NCBI RefSeq assembly: GCF_001592435.1
Contig: NZ_CP014750.1
Coordinates: forward strand, 1,240,001 to 1,304,000
Origin: Thermococcus peptonophilus
GTDB taxonomy: Archaea; Methanobacteriota_B; Thermococci; Thermococcales; Thermococcaceae
Length of the DNA: 64,000 nucleotides
Direction: 5' to 3'
Within the stretch, counting starts at the first letter, position 1. The number at the start of each line of letters is the position of its first letter. The translations under genes were made by a program, and so were the position numbers. The notes beneath the pieces were generated by a model. It did no database searches. It was not told the DNA's origin and saw only the letters and a program-made list of their open reading frames with translations. Below, piece after piece: positions 1 through 7,895 of this stretch.

Positions 1-1421
1 AGCACCAGCAGAGCATAGACCGCCAGGAAAACGACGAGCACCGGGATCGCGTGCCATATGTCTTCCACGTCCAGATTCAGCCATTTAAGAACTCCAAGCA
101 AAAGGAAGCTGATTCCCAGCGGCTTCACGTAGTTCCAGCTGAATGGATGTATCCCAGTCATCTTATAAAGCCAGTATGACCTGAAGACGTTGGCCACGAA
201 GTAGGAAACCGCCGTGGCGACGGCGGCACCGACCATTCCATACCGGGGTATCAAAGCTAGATTCAGGGAGATGTTGGATACCACGGCAAAGGTGTCCCCT
301 ACCATGTTGAGCTTTGGCTTTCCAATAACGATAAGCGTCATGCCGTTTAGTCCCAGAAACGTGTGGAACATGAACCCCAGAGACAGTATCTGGAGTGCCG
401 GTGCGGCGGAGACGTATTTCTCGCCGAAGAGGAAGGATATGGTGGCCTTTGGAAAGAGGAACATGACGGCAAATATGGGGAGCGTCAGGAGGAACACCCA
501 CTTCGTCAGGATCTGATAGACCCTCCCCATCTCCCCGATCTTCCCCTGGGCGTACAGTGACGTGACTATGGGGGAATAGATTACAGACGCAGAACCCAGA
601 AAGATGGGGATCAACCTTGCCAGGGGAGTGGCCGCATTGTACAATCCTACGACCTCCGAGCCCTTGTAATAGCCGAGCATCAGCGTGTCGGTCCATGTCA
701 TCAAAAAATTCAGAATTCCAACGAACATCAGGGGGAGGGAAAAGAGAACCAGCTTTTTCCCGAGGGCAGGATCAAAAGAGGGCTTTACGTTAAAAAGCCG
801 GATCCTGTGCACCTCAAAGACCAGGGCCAGAAATACCGCCGATTGAGTCAGGATGTACATCCAGAATATTGAAGTAAACGGGAGGCCGAGAACAGCCATG
901 AGCACAACGAGTACAAGCCAGACTATCGGATAGACTATGTTCCTGAAGTACACCTGCTCCCTGACCCTTCCGAAGCCCCTGGAAACCGCAACCACCACAC
1001 TTGTCAGGGCCCAGAACGGCAGGGCAAGGGCGGCTATCTTTAATGCGTAGACCAGCCTCTCCTCGCTGAACACCCGGGCAGCAAAGCCCGAGCCGAGCAC
1101 CAGGAGCACCGTGATTACAAAACTGCTCGCCGCGACAATAACCAGAGCCGTTGAGACCAGATCCCCAATCTTAGAAGGCTCCCTCTCCCTGTAGAACGCC
1201 ACCTCCCTCGGCAGGGCGTTCTGAAAGCCCAGCGTCGCCACAACGAGAGCGATGTTCAGCACCGTCAGGGCTAGATTAAACACTCCATACTCTCCAGTGG
1301 AAAAGTACCTCGCTATCACCGCCCGGCTTAAAAACCCGAAGAGCATCGAAATAATCGTCCCGGCAAAGACGATCCCCGTTCCCCTTGCAATCTTCTGCAG
1401 TGCCTGGCTCGCCTCGCTCAT
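1..1421 (-). CDS. Polysaccharide flippase (MATE/Wzx-like), 3' end outside window
   Basis: Membrane exporter of lipid-linked glycans, MATE/MOP superfamily. The protein begins MSEASQALQK and is open for about 473 codons to the left edge, so the C-terminus is missing. It shows the usual series of hydrophobic helices, an early 'GFLSRAVIARY' and 'TGEYGVFNLA' segment typical of Wzx/RfbX proteins, and positively charged loops. The ATG at 1421 is preceded by GGTGAAATCC, a good binding site. The AbiE-like toxin gene ends 16 bases upstream. Together with the rhamnose and glycosyltransferase genes it probably moves a surface glycan precursor across the membrane. The substrate cannot be read from sequence. 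Confidence 0.85.
   Translation of the reverse strand, partial: MSEASQALQKIARGTGIVFAGTIISMLFGFLSRAVIARYFSTGEYGVFNLALTVLNIALVVATLGFQNALPREVAFYREREPSKIGDLVSTALVIVAASSFVITVLLVLGSGFAARVFSEERLVYALKIAALALPFWALTSVVVAVSRGFGRVREQVYFRNIVYPIVWLVLVVLMAVLGLPFTSIFWMYILTQSAVFLALVFEVHRIRLFNVKPSFDPALGKKLVLFSLPLMFVGILNFLMTWTDTLMLGYYKGSEVVGLYNAATPLARLIPIFLGSASVIYSPIVTSLYAQGKIGEMGRVYQILTKWVFLLTLPIFAVMFLFPKATISFLFGEKYVSAAPALQILSLGFMFHTFLGLNGMTLIVIGKPKLNMVGDTFAVVSNISLNLALIPRYGMVGAAVATAVSYFVANVFRSYWLYKMTGIHPFSWNYVKPLGISFLLLGVLKWLNLDVEDIWHAIPVLVVFLAVYALLV
1408..1421. repeat. 14-bp direct repeat, copy 1 (flippase start)
   Basis: CTCGCCTCGCTCAT at 1408-1421 encodes the first residues of the flippase and recurs exactly at 2957-2970. 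The two copies bracket the AbiE-like gene pair. Confidence 0.8.
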
Positions 1422-1437
1422 GGATTTCACCTTTAGT

Positions 1438-2286
1438 CTATTGGTTGTTCTTAATAATCTCCTCAAGCTCTCTGAGTCTCCTCTCAAAGAGCTTCTCTTC
1501 GAAGACCCTGAATCCGACGTAATCCGCCAGCATTACCTTAATGTCTTCCTTGTACTGACTTTCGTTTAAAACTTCATAAATTGAAGCTGGCTTGTAGCTC
1601 TTAGCCTTATAAAGCTCTCTTAGAATGTCCCTCCTGAGATGGAAGTCCTTCTCACGCCACACATCTCTTTTCTTATAGAAGCCCATTATAAGAGAGTAAA
1701 CATCAATTACGTCCTTCCAGTGCTTGTCCCTCTTGTCGTCTGGATAATCCTCCGCATTGGTGTAGATGTCGAACTTTAAAGCCAAGACTGCCTCAGGAAA
1801 AGCAACGTCAACATCCCCTTCAGCAATTAGATCCCTGCCGAAGTCACGAACTTCAAAGTGAACCTTTGAATAATATCTATTCCCGAAAATTGACGAAGCG
1901 AATGGGGTGTCAAAGCTGAGCTGAGAAGGCTTTTTATCAAAGAGGAAATCCACCTTCACATCTTCCCTGACGATTAAGGTTTTGATGGGCTTTGCAAATC
2001 TGAAGCCCGCGCTTTGAAAGCCAAGGTTTTTCATGACCTCCTTTATTTCCTCAAAGCTTTCAGCCTTTGCGAGGAAGTCAATGTCAATTGATGGAATACC
2101 ATTGTATCCTAAAACGTTATCCACCCAGTAATACACACTCCAGCCGCCAACAAGGATAACCTTTCCTTTTAGCTCTCCGGCAATTTTGAACATTGCGTTT
2201 ATTGACTCCCTGATAACATTATTGTTGTAGCTCCTTGAATCATAAACCTCAAGGAAGATATCCTCGGAGAGTTCAAACCCCTTCAT
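1438..2286 (-). CDS. AbiEii-like nucleotidyltransferase toxin
   Basis: A 282-residue nucleotidyltransferase-fold protein resembling the AbiEii/AbiGii toxin family. The N-terminal part has a GG-W-S pattern ('VGGWSVYYW') followed by 'SIDIDFLAK', the Gly-Gly and Asp-x-Asp signature of minimal nucleotidyltransferases. The C-terminal half is charged and helical. I chose the ATG at 2286 because GGTGAG lies just upstream; a longer frame to 2334 exists but lies further inside the upstream gene. The gene overlaps its neighbour by 14 bases, as toxin-antitoxin pairs often do. Known AbiEii proteins transfer nucleotides to RNA; this activity is inferred, not shown. Confidence 0.7.
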   Translation of the reverse strand: MKGFELSEDIFLEVYDSRSYNNNVIRESINAMFKIAGELKGKVILVGGWSVYYWVDNVLGYNGIPSIDIDFLAKAESFEEIKEVMKNLGFQSAGFRFAKPIKTLIVREDVKVDFLFDKKPSQLSFDTPFASSIFGNRYYSKVHFEVRDFGRDLIAEGDVDVAFPEAVLALKFDIYTNAEDYPDDKRDKHWKDVIDVYSLIMGFYKKRDVWREKDFHLRRDILRELYKAKSYKPASIYEVLNESQYKEDIKVMLADYVGFRVFEEKLFERRLRELEEIIKNNQ

Positions 2287-2884
2287 TCTCCTCACCTTCA
2301 ATTGTGGAAACAACGGTTTCAAAGACATCGTCAAAGAGCCTTGTGTACGTCCCCTGGACGAGCATATCGGCCAGAATCATTCCCCAGCTTGGGATGTAGT
2401 AACCGTTGAGCTCCTTCCGGATTTTGAAGTAGAAGTCATCGTAGATGTAGACCTTAAAGGGGTAGCCTTCAGGATCCCTGAACTTCATGAGCTCTTTGAA
2501 TGTTTTTTCACTTGCATAAATGATCCCACCCGCGGGGCTGATTATCCTGCCGAGCAGCCAGAGGGCAGAGTTTCCGGAGAAGAGAACCAGATCCCTCAGG
2601 TCGTAATCCGGGATAAGCCCCATGGTCACCGGGCTCAGAGAATTCAGGATTATCTCCTTATCCTTCGCCCACCTGAATATCAGCCCCTTCCTGTCAAGGA
2701 TCACCAGCTTTCCGCCCGGCACCACCGTCAGATAATTTTCCTTTCTTAGAGTCCTGACAACCTGAAAGACGTACTTGTAGTTCATCCCGGTGATTCTTGA
2801 GATTTCAGGGACTGAAATTGGGGCGTGATCAAAAAGCAGGCTGTAAATCTTCTCCCTCGAAGTTGGGGGTTTCACTCTATCCAC
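2273..2884 (-). CDS. Winged-helix antitoxin/regulator, AbiEi-like
   Basis: A 203-residue protein with an N-terminal winged helix-turn-helix (about residues 10-65: 'ISVPEISRITGMNYKYVFQ' then 'LRKENYLTVV') and a C-terminal alpha/beta domain of about 130 residues. That architecture, and its position just before an AbiEii-like gene, match the AbiEi antitoxin. The start is GTG at 2884 or TTG at 2887. A TATA box 23-26 bases upstream implies a nearly leaderless transcript. A perfect 12-bp inverted repeat covers that TATA box, so autorepression is likely. Its pairing with the toxin is inferred from overlap and architecture. Confidence 0.65.
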   Translation of the reverse strand: MDRVKPPTSREKIYSLLFDHAPISVPEISRITGMNYKYVFQVVRTLRKENYLTVVPGGKLVILDRKGLIFRWAKDKEIILNSLSPVTMGLIPDYDLRDLVLFSGNSALWLLGRIISPAGGIIYASEKTFKELMKFRDPEGYPFKVYIYDDFYFKIRKELNGYYIPSWGMILADMLVQGTYTRLFDDVFETVVSTIEGEENEGV

Positions 2885-2893
2885 CAAATCTAT

Positions 2894-2930
2894 AATATCA
2901 ACAAATATTTAAAAGTCTTTTGTTGATATT
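2894..2930 (-). promoter_or_regulatory. Promoter and operator of the AbiE-like pair
   Basis: AATATCAACAAA (2894-2905) and TTTGTTGATATT (2919-2930) are perfect 12-base inverted repeats. The 13-base spacer carries the minus-strand TATA box (CTTTTAAATA). A dimer bound here would cover the promoter of the winged-helix gene. Confidence 0.75.
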
Positions 2931-2956
2931 GAGGATAAAAACATGACTGGAGTTGA

Positions 2957-2970
2957 CTCGCCTCGCTCAT
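2957..2970. repeat. 14-bp direct repeat, copy 2
   Basis: Second exact copy of CTCGCCTCGCTCAT, outside any gene, upstream of the AbiE-like promoter. Copy 1 forms the start of the flippase gene at 1408-1421. Confidence 0.8.
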
Positions 2971-3019
2971 TAGAGATCGCTGTGATAGTTTTAATTTGCC
3001 ATGATTGTGTTTGTTAACT

Positions 3020-3883
3020 CTATAAATATCCCTTCTCCTGTAAATACCCCTTCAATGCTTCTTTCCAAGGCTTCATATTTAAACCAAGCTCTTCTAGCTT
3101 TTCGTTCTTCAGCGCAGAAAACCTCGGCCTCTTCGCCAACCTGTTAAGTTCATTCGATTTTATGGGCTTTATCTGAACGTCCCAACCCAGGATCTTGAAC
3201 ACCGCCCTAGCAAACTCATACCACGAGCAAAAGCCTTCATTAACCATATGATAAACCCCAAACTCCGGTTTCAGCTTTAAAAACTCCTTCAAAGTTCTGG
3301 CGACGTCCTTGGTATACGTTGGACTCATGAACTGGTCGTCCACGATTCTAAGCTCCTCACCACTTTTTGCCCTTTCAATGACCCATTCTACAAAGTTCCC
3401 GCCCTTGCCGCTTGCTCCAGCTTTTCCGTAAAGGCTTGCCACTCTGATTATATAATGCTTAGAAGAGTAGTTCCGAGTGAAAATCTCCCCAGCGTACTTG
3501 CTAGCCCCGTAGACGTTTATCGGGTTGGGTGTGTCTTCCTCAGTATAAGGCTCCCCCTTTTCGCCGTCAAAAACATAATCTGTGCTGATGTAAACGTTGA
3601 TCGCTCCAATATCATTGGCAATCCTTGCAACGTTTAAAGCCCCGATTGCATTAACGGCAAAGGCTTTCTCTGGATGAAGCTCGGCGTCATCAACCCTGAC
3701 GTAAGCAGCCGTATTGATAATAACGTCAGGCTTAACCTCTTTCAAAATCTTCAAGCTGTCTAAAACAGCCACATCGAGGTCTTTGTGGGTTAAAGGAACA
3801 ACCTCAAATTCGGGATCTTCACTGGAAATTTCTACCAAATCTGTTCCGAGCTGGCCGTTTGCTCCAACTATAGCGATCCTCAT
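3020..3883 (-). CDS. rfbD: dTDP-4-dehydrorhamnose reductase
   Basis: Last step of dTDP-L-rhamnose synthesis: NAD(P)H reduction of dTDP-4-dehydro-L-rhamnose in the cytoplasm. The 287-residue protein has the Rossmann motif GANGQLG (residues 7-13), STDYVFDG at about 100-107 and the catalytic Y-x3-K as YGASK (125-129), all typical of RmlD. The ATG overlaps the stop of the upstream VapC gene as ATGA, so its translation is probably coupled to the toxin gene. It is the last gene of the rfb operon. Confidence 0.92.
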   Translation of the reverse strand: MRIAIVGANGQLGTDLVEISSEDPEFEVVPLTHKDLDVAVLDSLKILKEVKPDVIINTAAYVRVDDAELHPEKAFAVNAIGALNVARIANDIGAINVYISTDYVFDGEKGEPYTEEDTPNPINVYGASKYAGEIFTRNYSSKHYIIRVASLYGKAGASGKGGNFVEWVIERAKSGEELRIVDDQFMSPTYTKDVARTLKEFLKLKPEFGVYHMVNEGFCSWYEFARAVFKILGWDVQIKPIKSNELNRLAKRPRFSALKNEKLEELGLNMKPWKEALKGYLQEKGYL

Positions 3884-4350
3884 TGAAGACCACCAAGTCC
3901 ACTTAATTTTTCGGGGTTATCAAGAAGGGTTATCCCTTCCCCTTCACACGCATCAGCAAAATCCTTGTCAAAAGATATCAGGTATCTGACATCATAGAAC
4001 TTGCATGTGGCAAGAATCAGCGCATCATTGGGCAGCAGACCATATTTTATCATGTACTCAACTGCAAGAGTTTCGATGGTTCTGTTAATCTCCAGATCAA
4101 AAAAGAGCTCAAAGAGTCTAGCAAAATCCGTCAAGTCCTCTTTTAAGTTCTTGATCATGTCTGGGTCATGTTTCAACGTGTAAGGGCGTTCTCCAGTTAA
4201 CGCCCTTATGTAAACCATAAGGGCCTCACTGAACACTATTCCATTTGAGTACAAAATATCAAATCTCTCTTTCAAGTCCAGCAGGTCAATACTGCCTTCC
4301 AGATGCTCAATTATTACGTTGGTATCCACAAAAGCTGCTAGACTGTCCAT
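3880..4350 (-). CDS. vapC: PIN-domain ribonuclease toxin, VapC family
   Basis: A 156-residue PIN domain. The first acidic residue is in 'FVDTNVI' (Asp9), the next in 'SEALMVY', and the C-terminal acidic pair in 'LPNDALILATC' and 'ISFDKDFAD', the order found in VapC ribonucleases. Its start lies inside the end of the upstream antitoxin-like gene. Its stop overlaps the rfbD start by four bases (ATGA), so a toxin gene is translationally linked to a sugar-nucleotide gene. The RNA target is unknown. Confidence 0.82.
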   Translation of the reverse strand: MDSLAAFVDTNVIIEHLEGSIDLLDLKERFDILYSNGIVFSEALMVYIRALTGERPYTLKHDPDMIKNLKEDLTDFARLFELFFDLEINRTIETLAVEYMIKYGLLPNDALILATCKFYDVRYLISFDKDFADACEGEGITLLDNPEKLSGLGGLQ

Positions 4351-4526
4351 TCCTCCTCGACCTCTTCCAAGAGTCTTTTGAGATCCACTCCCTTGAACTT
4401 CCCGTGAAGTTTTTTCACACTGTGTTCTATGACGATTTCCCTCTCGATTATTCTTTTGAGCCTGTTGATATCCAGTGTTTTCAAAATCTCGTCTGGGACG
4501 TTGAGCTCTATCGCTATCTTTCCCAT
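4338..4526 (-). CDS. Small antitoxin of the first VapBC-like pair
   Basis: A 62-residue charged protein (begins MGKIAIELNVPDEIL) with a short beta strand then amphipathic helices, as in small archaeal antitoxins that pair with PIN toxins. It overlaps vapC by 13 bases and has GGGTGAGAGA before its ATG. A minus-strand TATA-like ATTTTATATT sits around 4559-4568, which would let the pair be expressed apart from rfbABC. The antitoxin role is inferred from context. Confidence 0.7.
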   Translation of the reverse strand: MGKIAIELNVPDEILKTLDINRLKRIIEREIVIEHSVKKLHGKFKGVDLKRLLEEVEEEWTV

Positions 4527-4578
4527 TCTCTCACCCGTTCAACTATTCTGCCTTAAGAATATAAAATACTTCGCTTCC

Positions 4579-5136
4579 CTAGAACACCCATCCCCTTTCA
4601 ATTAACTCCCTTAGAGTTGGCCACTTCTGATCTTTCGGAGAGATTATTGGATCTTCGACTGGCCATTTAATTCCCACATCCGGGTCGTTCCATATGAGCC
4701 CACCTTCGTGGTCGGGAGCGTAGACATTGTCCACCTTGTAAACGACCTCTGCAACATCGCTCAGAACTACAAACCCGTGGGCAAAGCCCCTCGGGATGTA
4801 GAGCTGATACTTGTTGAACTCCGACAAAATGACGCCAACGTACTTTCCAAACGTCGGCGAGTTCTTTCTTAAATCTACTGCAACATCGTAGATAACTCCC
4901 CTCACACACCTCACTATCTTTGCCTGCGCATAGGGCTCCCTCTGAAAGTGCAAACCTCTGAGAACGCCGTATTTTGAGCGGGAGTGGTTGTCCTGCACGA
5001 ACTCCCCCTTAATGCCGGCCTTCTCAAAGTCGGGCTTCTTGTAGGTCTCCATGAAGAAGCCCCTTTCGTCTTCAAAAACGCGGGGCTTGATAAGGATTAC
5101 ATCTGGGATCTCCAGCTTCTTGAACTCGAATGGCAT
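4579..5136 (-). CDS. rfbC: dTDP-4-dehydrorhamnose 3,5-epimerase
   Basis: Third enzyme of dTDP-rhamnose synthesis. It is a cupin-fold epimerase of 185 residues. Family signatures are 'PRVFEDERGFFMETY', 'FVQDNHSRSKYGVLRGLHFQ' in two parts, 'DVAVDLRKNSPTFGK' and 'YIPRGFAHGF', including the catalytic His in RGLHFQ and the later Asp in the DLR segment. The ATG at 5136 is preceded by GGAGGTAATAAAA, an excellent binding site. A longer frame to 5166 overlaps the upstream PIN gene and has no such site. The gene lies 13 bases downstream of vapC. Confidence 0.92.
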   Translation of the reverse strand: MPFEFKKLEIPDVILIKPRVFEDERGFFMETYKKPDFEKAGIKGEFVQDNHSRSKYGVLRGLHFQREPYAQAKIVRCVRGVIYDVAVDLRKNSPTFGKYVGVILSEFNKYQLYIPRGFAHGFVVLSDVAEVVYKVDNVYAPDHEGGLIWNDPDVGIKWPVEDPIISPKDQKWPTLRELIERGWVF

Positions 5137-5149
5137 TTTTATTACCTCC

Positions 5150-5491
5150 TCATTCAAGGAACTCAACCTGAAGCTCTGGGGCGACTTTCTTTATCTTTTC
5201 AAAGTGCTTGTCTTTCGTTATTAGAGTTAGCCCCCGGGATATTGAAACCGCGGCTATTACGATGTCAACTGCAGGAACCGGAGTGCCTTCTTTCACAAGC
5301 TTTTCCGAGAGCTCAACCGCGAGTGCGTACTCCTTTACGGTGGGTATCAAAAGGTTCAGGTCTAGGAGAGCCGCTTTGGGATACTCAACGAGGTTAAGTA
5401 CTGTTGTGTATCCTTCTTCTAGGCTGTCTCTGTTCCTTGCTGCGTCTATCAGGACGTTCGTGTCGTAGAACTTCTTTTTGTTCGATCCCAT
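5150..5491 (-). CDS. vapC: PIN-domain ribonuclease toxin, second VapC
   Basis: A compact PIN protein of 113 residues. Acidic residues occur in 'FYDTNVLIDAA' (Asp10), 'NLVEYP' and 'PAVDIVIAA', and 'LITKDKHFEKI' matches the usual C-terminal PIN strand and helix. It overlaps the upstream ribbon-helix-helix gene by 43 bases, more than usual, so a shorter non-ATG start is possible. rfbC begins 13 bases after its stop, so the pair sits inside the rhamnose operon. Confidence 0.82.
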   Translation of the reverse strand: MGSNKKKFYDTNVLIDAARNRDSLEEGYTTVLNLVEYPKAALLDLNLLIPTVKEYALAVELSEKLVKEGTPVPAVDIVIAAVSISRGLTLITKDKHFEKIKKVAPELQVEFLE

Positions 5492-5736
5492 TCCAGCTCC
5501 CTCACTTTTTTGTAGTATCCTTCGTAAGCTTCATTATGGGTGGCTTCTATCTCCTTTAGTGTCTCTTCCCCAAGAAGACCTCTAAACTCGTCCATAGAAA
5601 TCTCTGCCTTTGAACTTTCCAGTTCTTGGAGGTACTCTTCTATAGCCCTTCTCGCTATTTCGCTCCATTTGATTTCAGGATGCTTCTTCATCCTGCGATA
5701 GAGCTCTGGGGGGATGGAAAGGGTCATTGTAGGCAT
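5449..5736 (-). CDS. vapB: Ribbon-helix-helix antitoxin, VapB-like
   Basis: A 95-residue protein starting MPTMTLSIPPELYRRMKKH. The pattern strand, 'PPELYRRMKK', 'WSEIARRAIEEYL' is a ribbon-helix-helix DNA-binding fold. The C-terminal half would bind the PIN toxin. GGTGATGCT precedes the ATG. Upstream there is a TATA box and a 16-bp perfect palindrome, so the antitoxin probably represses its own promoter between rfbB and rfbC. Confidence 0.8.
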   Translation of the reverse strand: MPTMTLSIPPELYRRMKKHPEIKWSEIARRAIEEYLQELESSKAEISMDEFRGLLGEETLKEIEATHNEAYEGYYKKVRELEWDRTKRSSTTRTS

Positions 5737-5754
5737 AGCATCACCTTAATAAAT

Positions 5755-5777
5755 TATGTGTGCACACATATTTAATT
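5755..5777 (-). promoter_or_regulatory. Internal promoter and operator for the second VapBC pair
   Basis: TATGTGTGCACACATA at 5755-5770 is a perfect 16-bp palindrome. The minus-strand TATA element (AATTAAATAT, 5768-5777) abuts it. The arrangement suits repression by the ribbon-helix-helix antitoxin. Confidence 0.7.
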
Positions 5778-5781
5778 GTTG

Positions 5782-6783
5782 CTACCACCCCAGCTTCCAG
5801 GGCGTGGGATGGAGAACTTTCTCATTGACTAAAGGCTTCCACCACCACTCGTTTTCAAGGTACCATTCGACGGTCTTCTTGATGCCCTCTTCGAAGCTGT
5901 ATTTTGGTCTCCACTTAAGGTCACGGGTTATCTTCCAGGAGTCGAGTGAATACCTCAAATCATGGCCGGGCCGATCCTCTACGAACTCGATTAGGCTGTC
6001 ATCTTTACCCATGAGCTTCAAGATAGTCTTGACAACTTCTATGTTCCTCTTCTCCTCGCCGGCGGAGATGTTGTATATCTCCCTGGACTCCCCCCTGAGT
6101 AATACTGCTTCAATGGCTCTAACATGATCCTCCACATAGAGCCAGTCTCTCACGTTTTGACCCGTGCCGTATATCGGGATCTTAAGCCCCATGTTTGCCC
6201 TTATTATCGTCTTCGGAATGAGCTTTTCAGGGAACTGGTAGGGGCCGTAGTTGTTGGTGCACCTCGTTATGGAAGCGTTCAGGTCGTAAGTCCTCGCCCA
6301 TCCAAGGACGAGGGTGTCGCTGGCGGCCTTCGTGGCCGAATAAGGGGAGGACGGCATCAATCTGTCGTTTTCAGTAAAGGAGCCCTTCAAAATGTCGCCG
6401 TAAACCTCGTCTGTGCTTATGTGAACGAACCTAATTTCAGGATTTTCTCTCCTAACGGCCTCTAAGAGAGTGTAAGTTCCAATAACGTTGCTTCTCAAAA
6501 AGTGCTCCGGGCTTGAAATGCTCCTGTCCACGTGACTCTCAGCGGCAAAGTGAACTACCCCATCAACTTTCTTAACGAGCTCGCTCACGAGTTCGTAGTC
6601 TGTTATATCTCCCTTAACGAAGGTGTACCTCTCGTTCCCTTCGATGTCTTTCAGGTTTGCCGGGTTTGAGCCGTAGCCGAGCTTGTCGAGGTTTATAACT
6701 TCCCAGTCTTTATGATTTTCCAGAATGTAGCGAATGAAGTTGCTTCCTATGAAGCCCATTCCCCCCGTTACCAACAACCTCAT
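5782..6783 (-). CDS. rfbB: dTDP-glucose 4,6-dehydratase
   Basis: Second enzyme of the dTDP-rhamnose pathway. The 333-residue extended short-chain dehydrogenase has the NAD motif GGMGFIG (7-13), STDEVYG (123-129) carrying the Thr-Asp-Glu active-site residues, and YSATK (148-152) as the catalytic Tyr-x3-Lys. 'CTNNYGPYQFPEKLIP' is a strong RmlB signature. It starts nine bases after rfbA, so the two are co-transcribed. Confidence 0.95.
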   Translation of the reverse strand: MRLLVTGGMGFIGSNFIRYILENHKDWEVINLDKLGYGSNPANLKDIEGNERYTFVKGDITDYELVSELVKKVDGVVHFAAESHVDRSISSPEHFLRSNVIGTYTLLEAVRRENPEIRFVHISTDEVYGDILKGSFTENDRLMPSSPYSATKAASDTLVLGWARTYDLNASITRCTNNYGPYQFPEKLIPKTIIRANMGLKIPIYGTGQNVRDWLYVEDHVRAIEAVLLRGESREIYNISAGEEKRNIEVVKTILKLMGKDDSLIEFVEDRPGHDLRYSLDSWKITRDLKWRPKYSFEEGIKKTVEWYLENEWWWKPLVNEKVLHPTPWKLGW

Positions 6784-6792
6784 GGTTCCACC

Positions 6793-7851
6793 TCACAGTA
6801 TCAGCCTGGAATTGTCGCCGATGACCAGCTTTCTGCCGAGTGGGTGGGCAGTACCGTTAATTATCTTCACTCCACGTCCTATCAGGCTCTCGACTATCCT
6901 TCCAGCGTTCCTGATTTCGCTACCCTCAAGGATTATTGAGTCCTCAATCTCTGTGTTCTCAATAACGACGTTGTCCCCAATGCTGGTGTAAGGTCCAATG
7001 TAGGCGTTTTTGATCCTGCAGTTCTTCCCTATAACGACCGGTCCCTTGATTACGGTGTTCTCGTCAATCTCAGTCCCTTCATCGATTACAACCCTCCCAT
7101 GGATTCTGGCCTTCGTATTGACTTTGATATCTGTCTCTATGTCATCAAGGATGAGCCGGTTGGCATCTAAAATGTCCTCGGGCTTTCCTGTGTCCTTCCA
7201 CCAGCCGGTAACCTTTGTCCAGCCCACCTTATAGCCGTGGTCGATGAGCCACTGAATTGCATCTGTAATCTCAAGCTCGTTTCTCCAGGACGGCTTTATG
7301 TTCCTCACGGCCTCATGGATAACCGGCTTAAAGAAATATATGCCAACCAATGCAAGGTTGCTCGGAGGGACCTTAGGCTTCTCAATCAGGCGTTTGATGG
7401 TCTTGCCGTCTTCGCTCAGCTCGGCAACACCGAACTGTTGCGGATTTGGAACCTCCTGGAGGAGTATGCTTGCATCAAAATCGTTCTCTTCGAAGTACTT
7501 CTTGTGCCTCACTATTCCCTCACGGAGGATGTTGTCGCCGAGGTACATTACGAAGTCCTCATCGCCTAGAAAGTCCCTTGCAACGAGTATTGCATGAGCT
7601 AGGCCCTTGGGCTCCCCTTGGTAAATGAACTCGATGTTCGCGTCCCACTCCCTGCTCATGACGACTTTCTTAACCTGCTCTGCGTTGGGCCCGACTATTA
7701 TCCCAATCTCGTGTATCCCGGCTTCGATTACATCTTCAATGGCGTAGAACAGCACCGGCTTGTTTGCGACGGGAATTAATTGCTTCTGTTGGGAATATGT
7801 GAGCGGCCTGAGCCTGGTGCCGTGGCCTCCGGACAGAATTAGGGCTTTCAT
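6793..7851 (-). CDS. rfbA: Glucose-1-phosphate thymidylyltransferase, long form
   Basis: First enzyme of the pathway: glucose-1-phosphate plus dTTP to dTDP-glucose. The N-terminal nucleotidyltransferase domain starts MKALILSGGHGTRLRPLT and has 'YLGDNIL' for metal binding. The C-terminal 100 residues form hexapeptide repeats ('IKGPVVIGKNCRIKNAYIG' and following) of a left-handed beta helix, as in archaeal long RmlA/GlmU-like proteins. I start the gene at the ATG 7851, where GGTGACTCTC precedes. A frame extending to 7989 adds 46 residues unlike the family. Confidence 0.92.
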   Translation of the reverse strand: MKALILSGGHGTRLRPLTYSQQKQLIPVANKPVLFYAIEDVIEAGIHEIGIIVGPNAEQVKKVVMSREWDANIEFIYQGEPKGLAHAILVARDFLGDEDFVMYLGDNILREGIVRHKKYFEENDFDASILLQEVPNPQQFGVAELSEDGKTIKRLIEKPKVPPSNLALVGIYFFKPVIHEAVRNIKPSWRNELEITDAIQWLIDHGYKVGWTKVTGWWKDTGKPEDILDANRLILDDIETDIKVNTKARIHGRVVIDEGTEIDENTVIKGPVVIGKNCRIKNAYIGPYTSIGDNVVIENTEIEDSIILEGSEIRNAGRIVESLIGRGVKIINGTAHPLGRKLVIGDNSRLIL

Positions 7852-7885
7852 GAGAGTCACCCAAAAAATTCTCTGGATGGCTGTG

Positions 7886-7895
7886 ATATTAAAAG
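7886..7895 (-). promoter_or_regulatory. TATA box of the rfb operon
   Basis: Minus-strand CTTTTAATAT lies about 40 bases before the rfbA ATG. This predicts a start point near 7865 and a leader of about 14 bases holding the GGTGA site. Confidence 0.6.
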
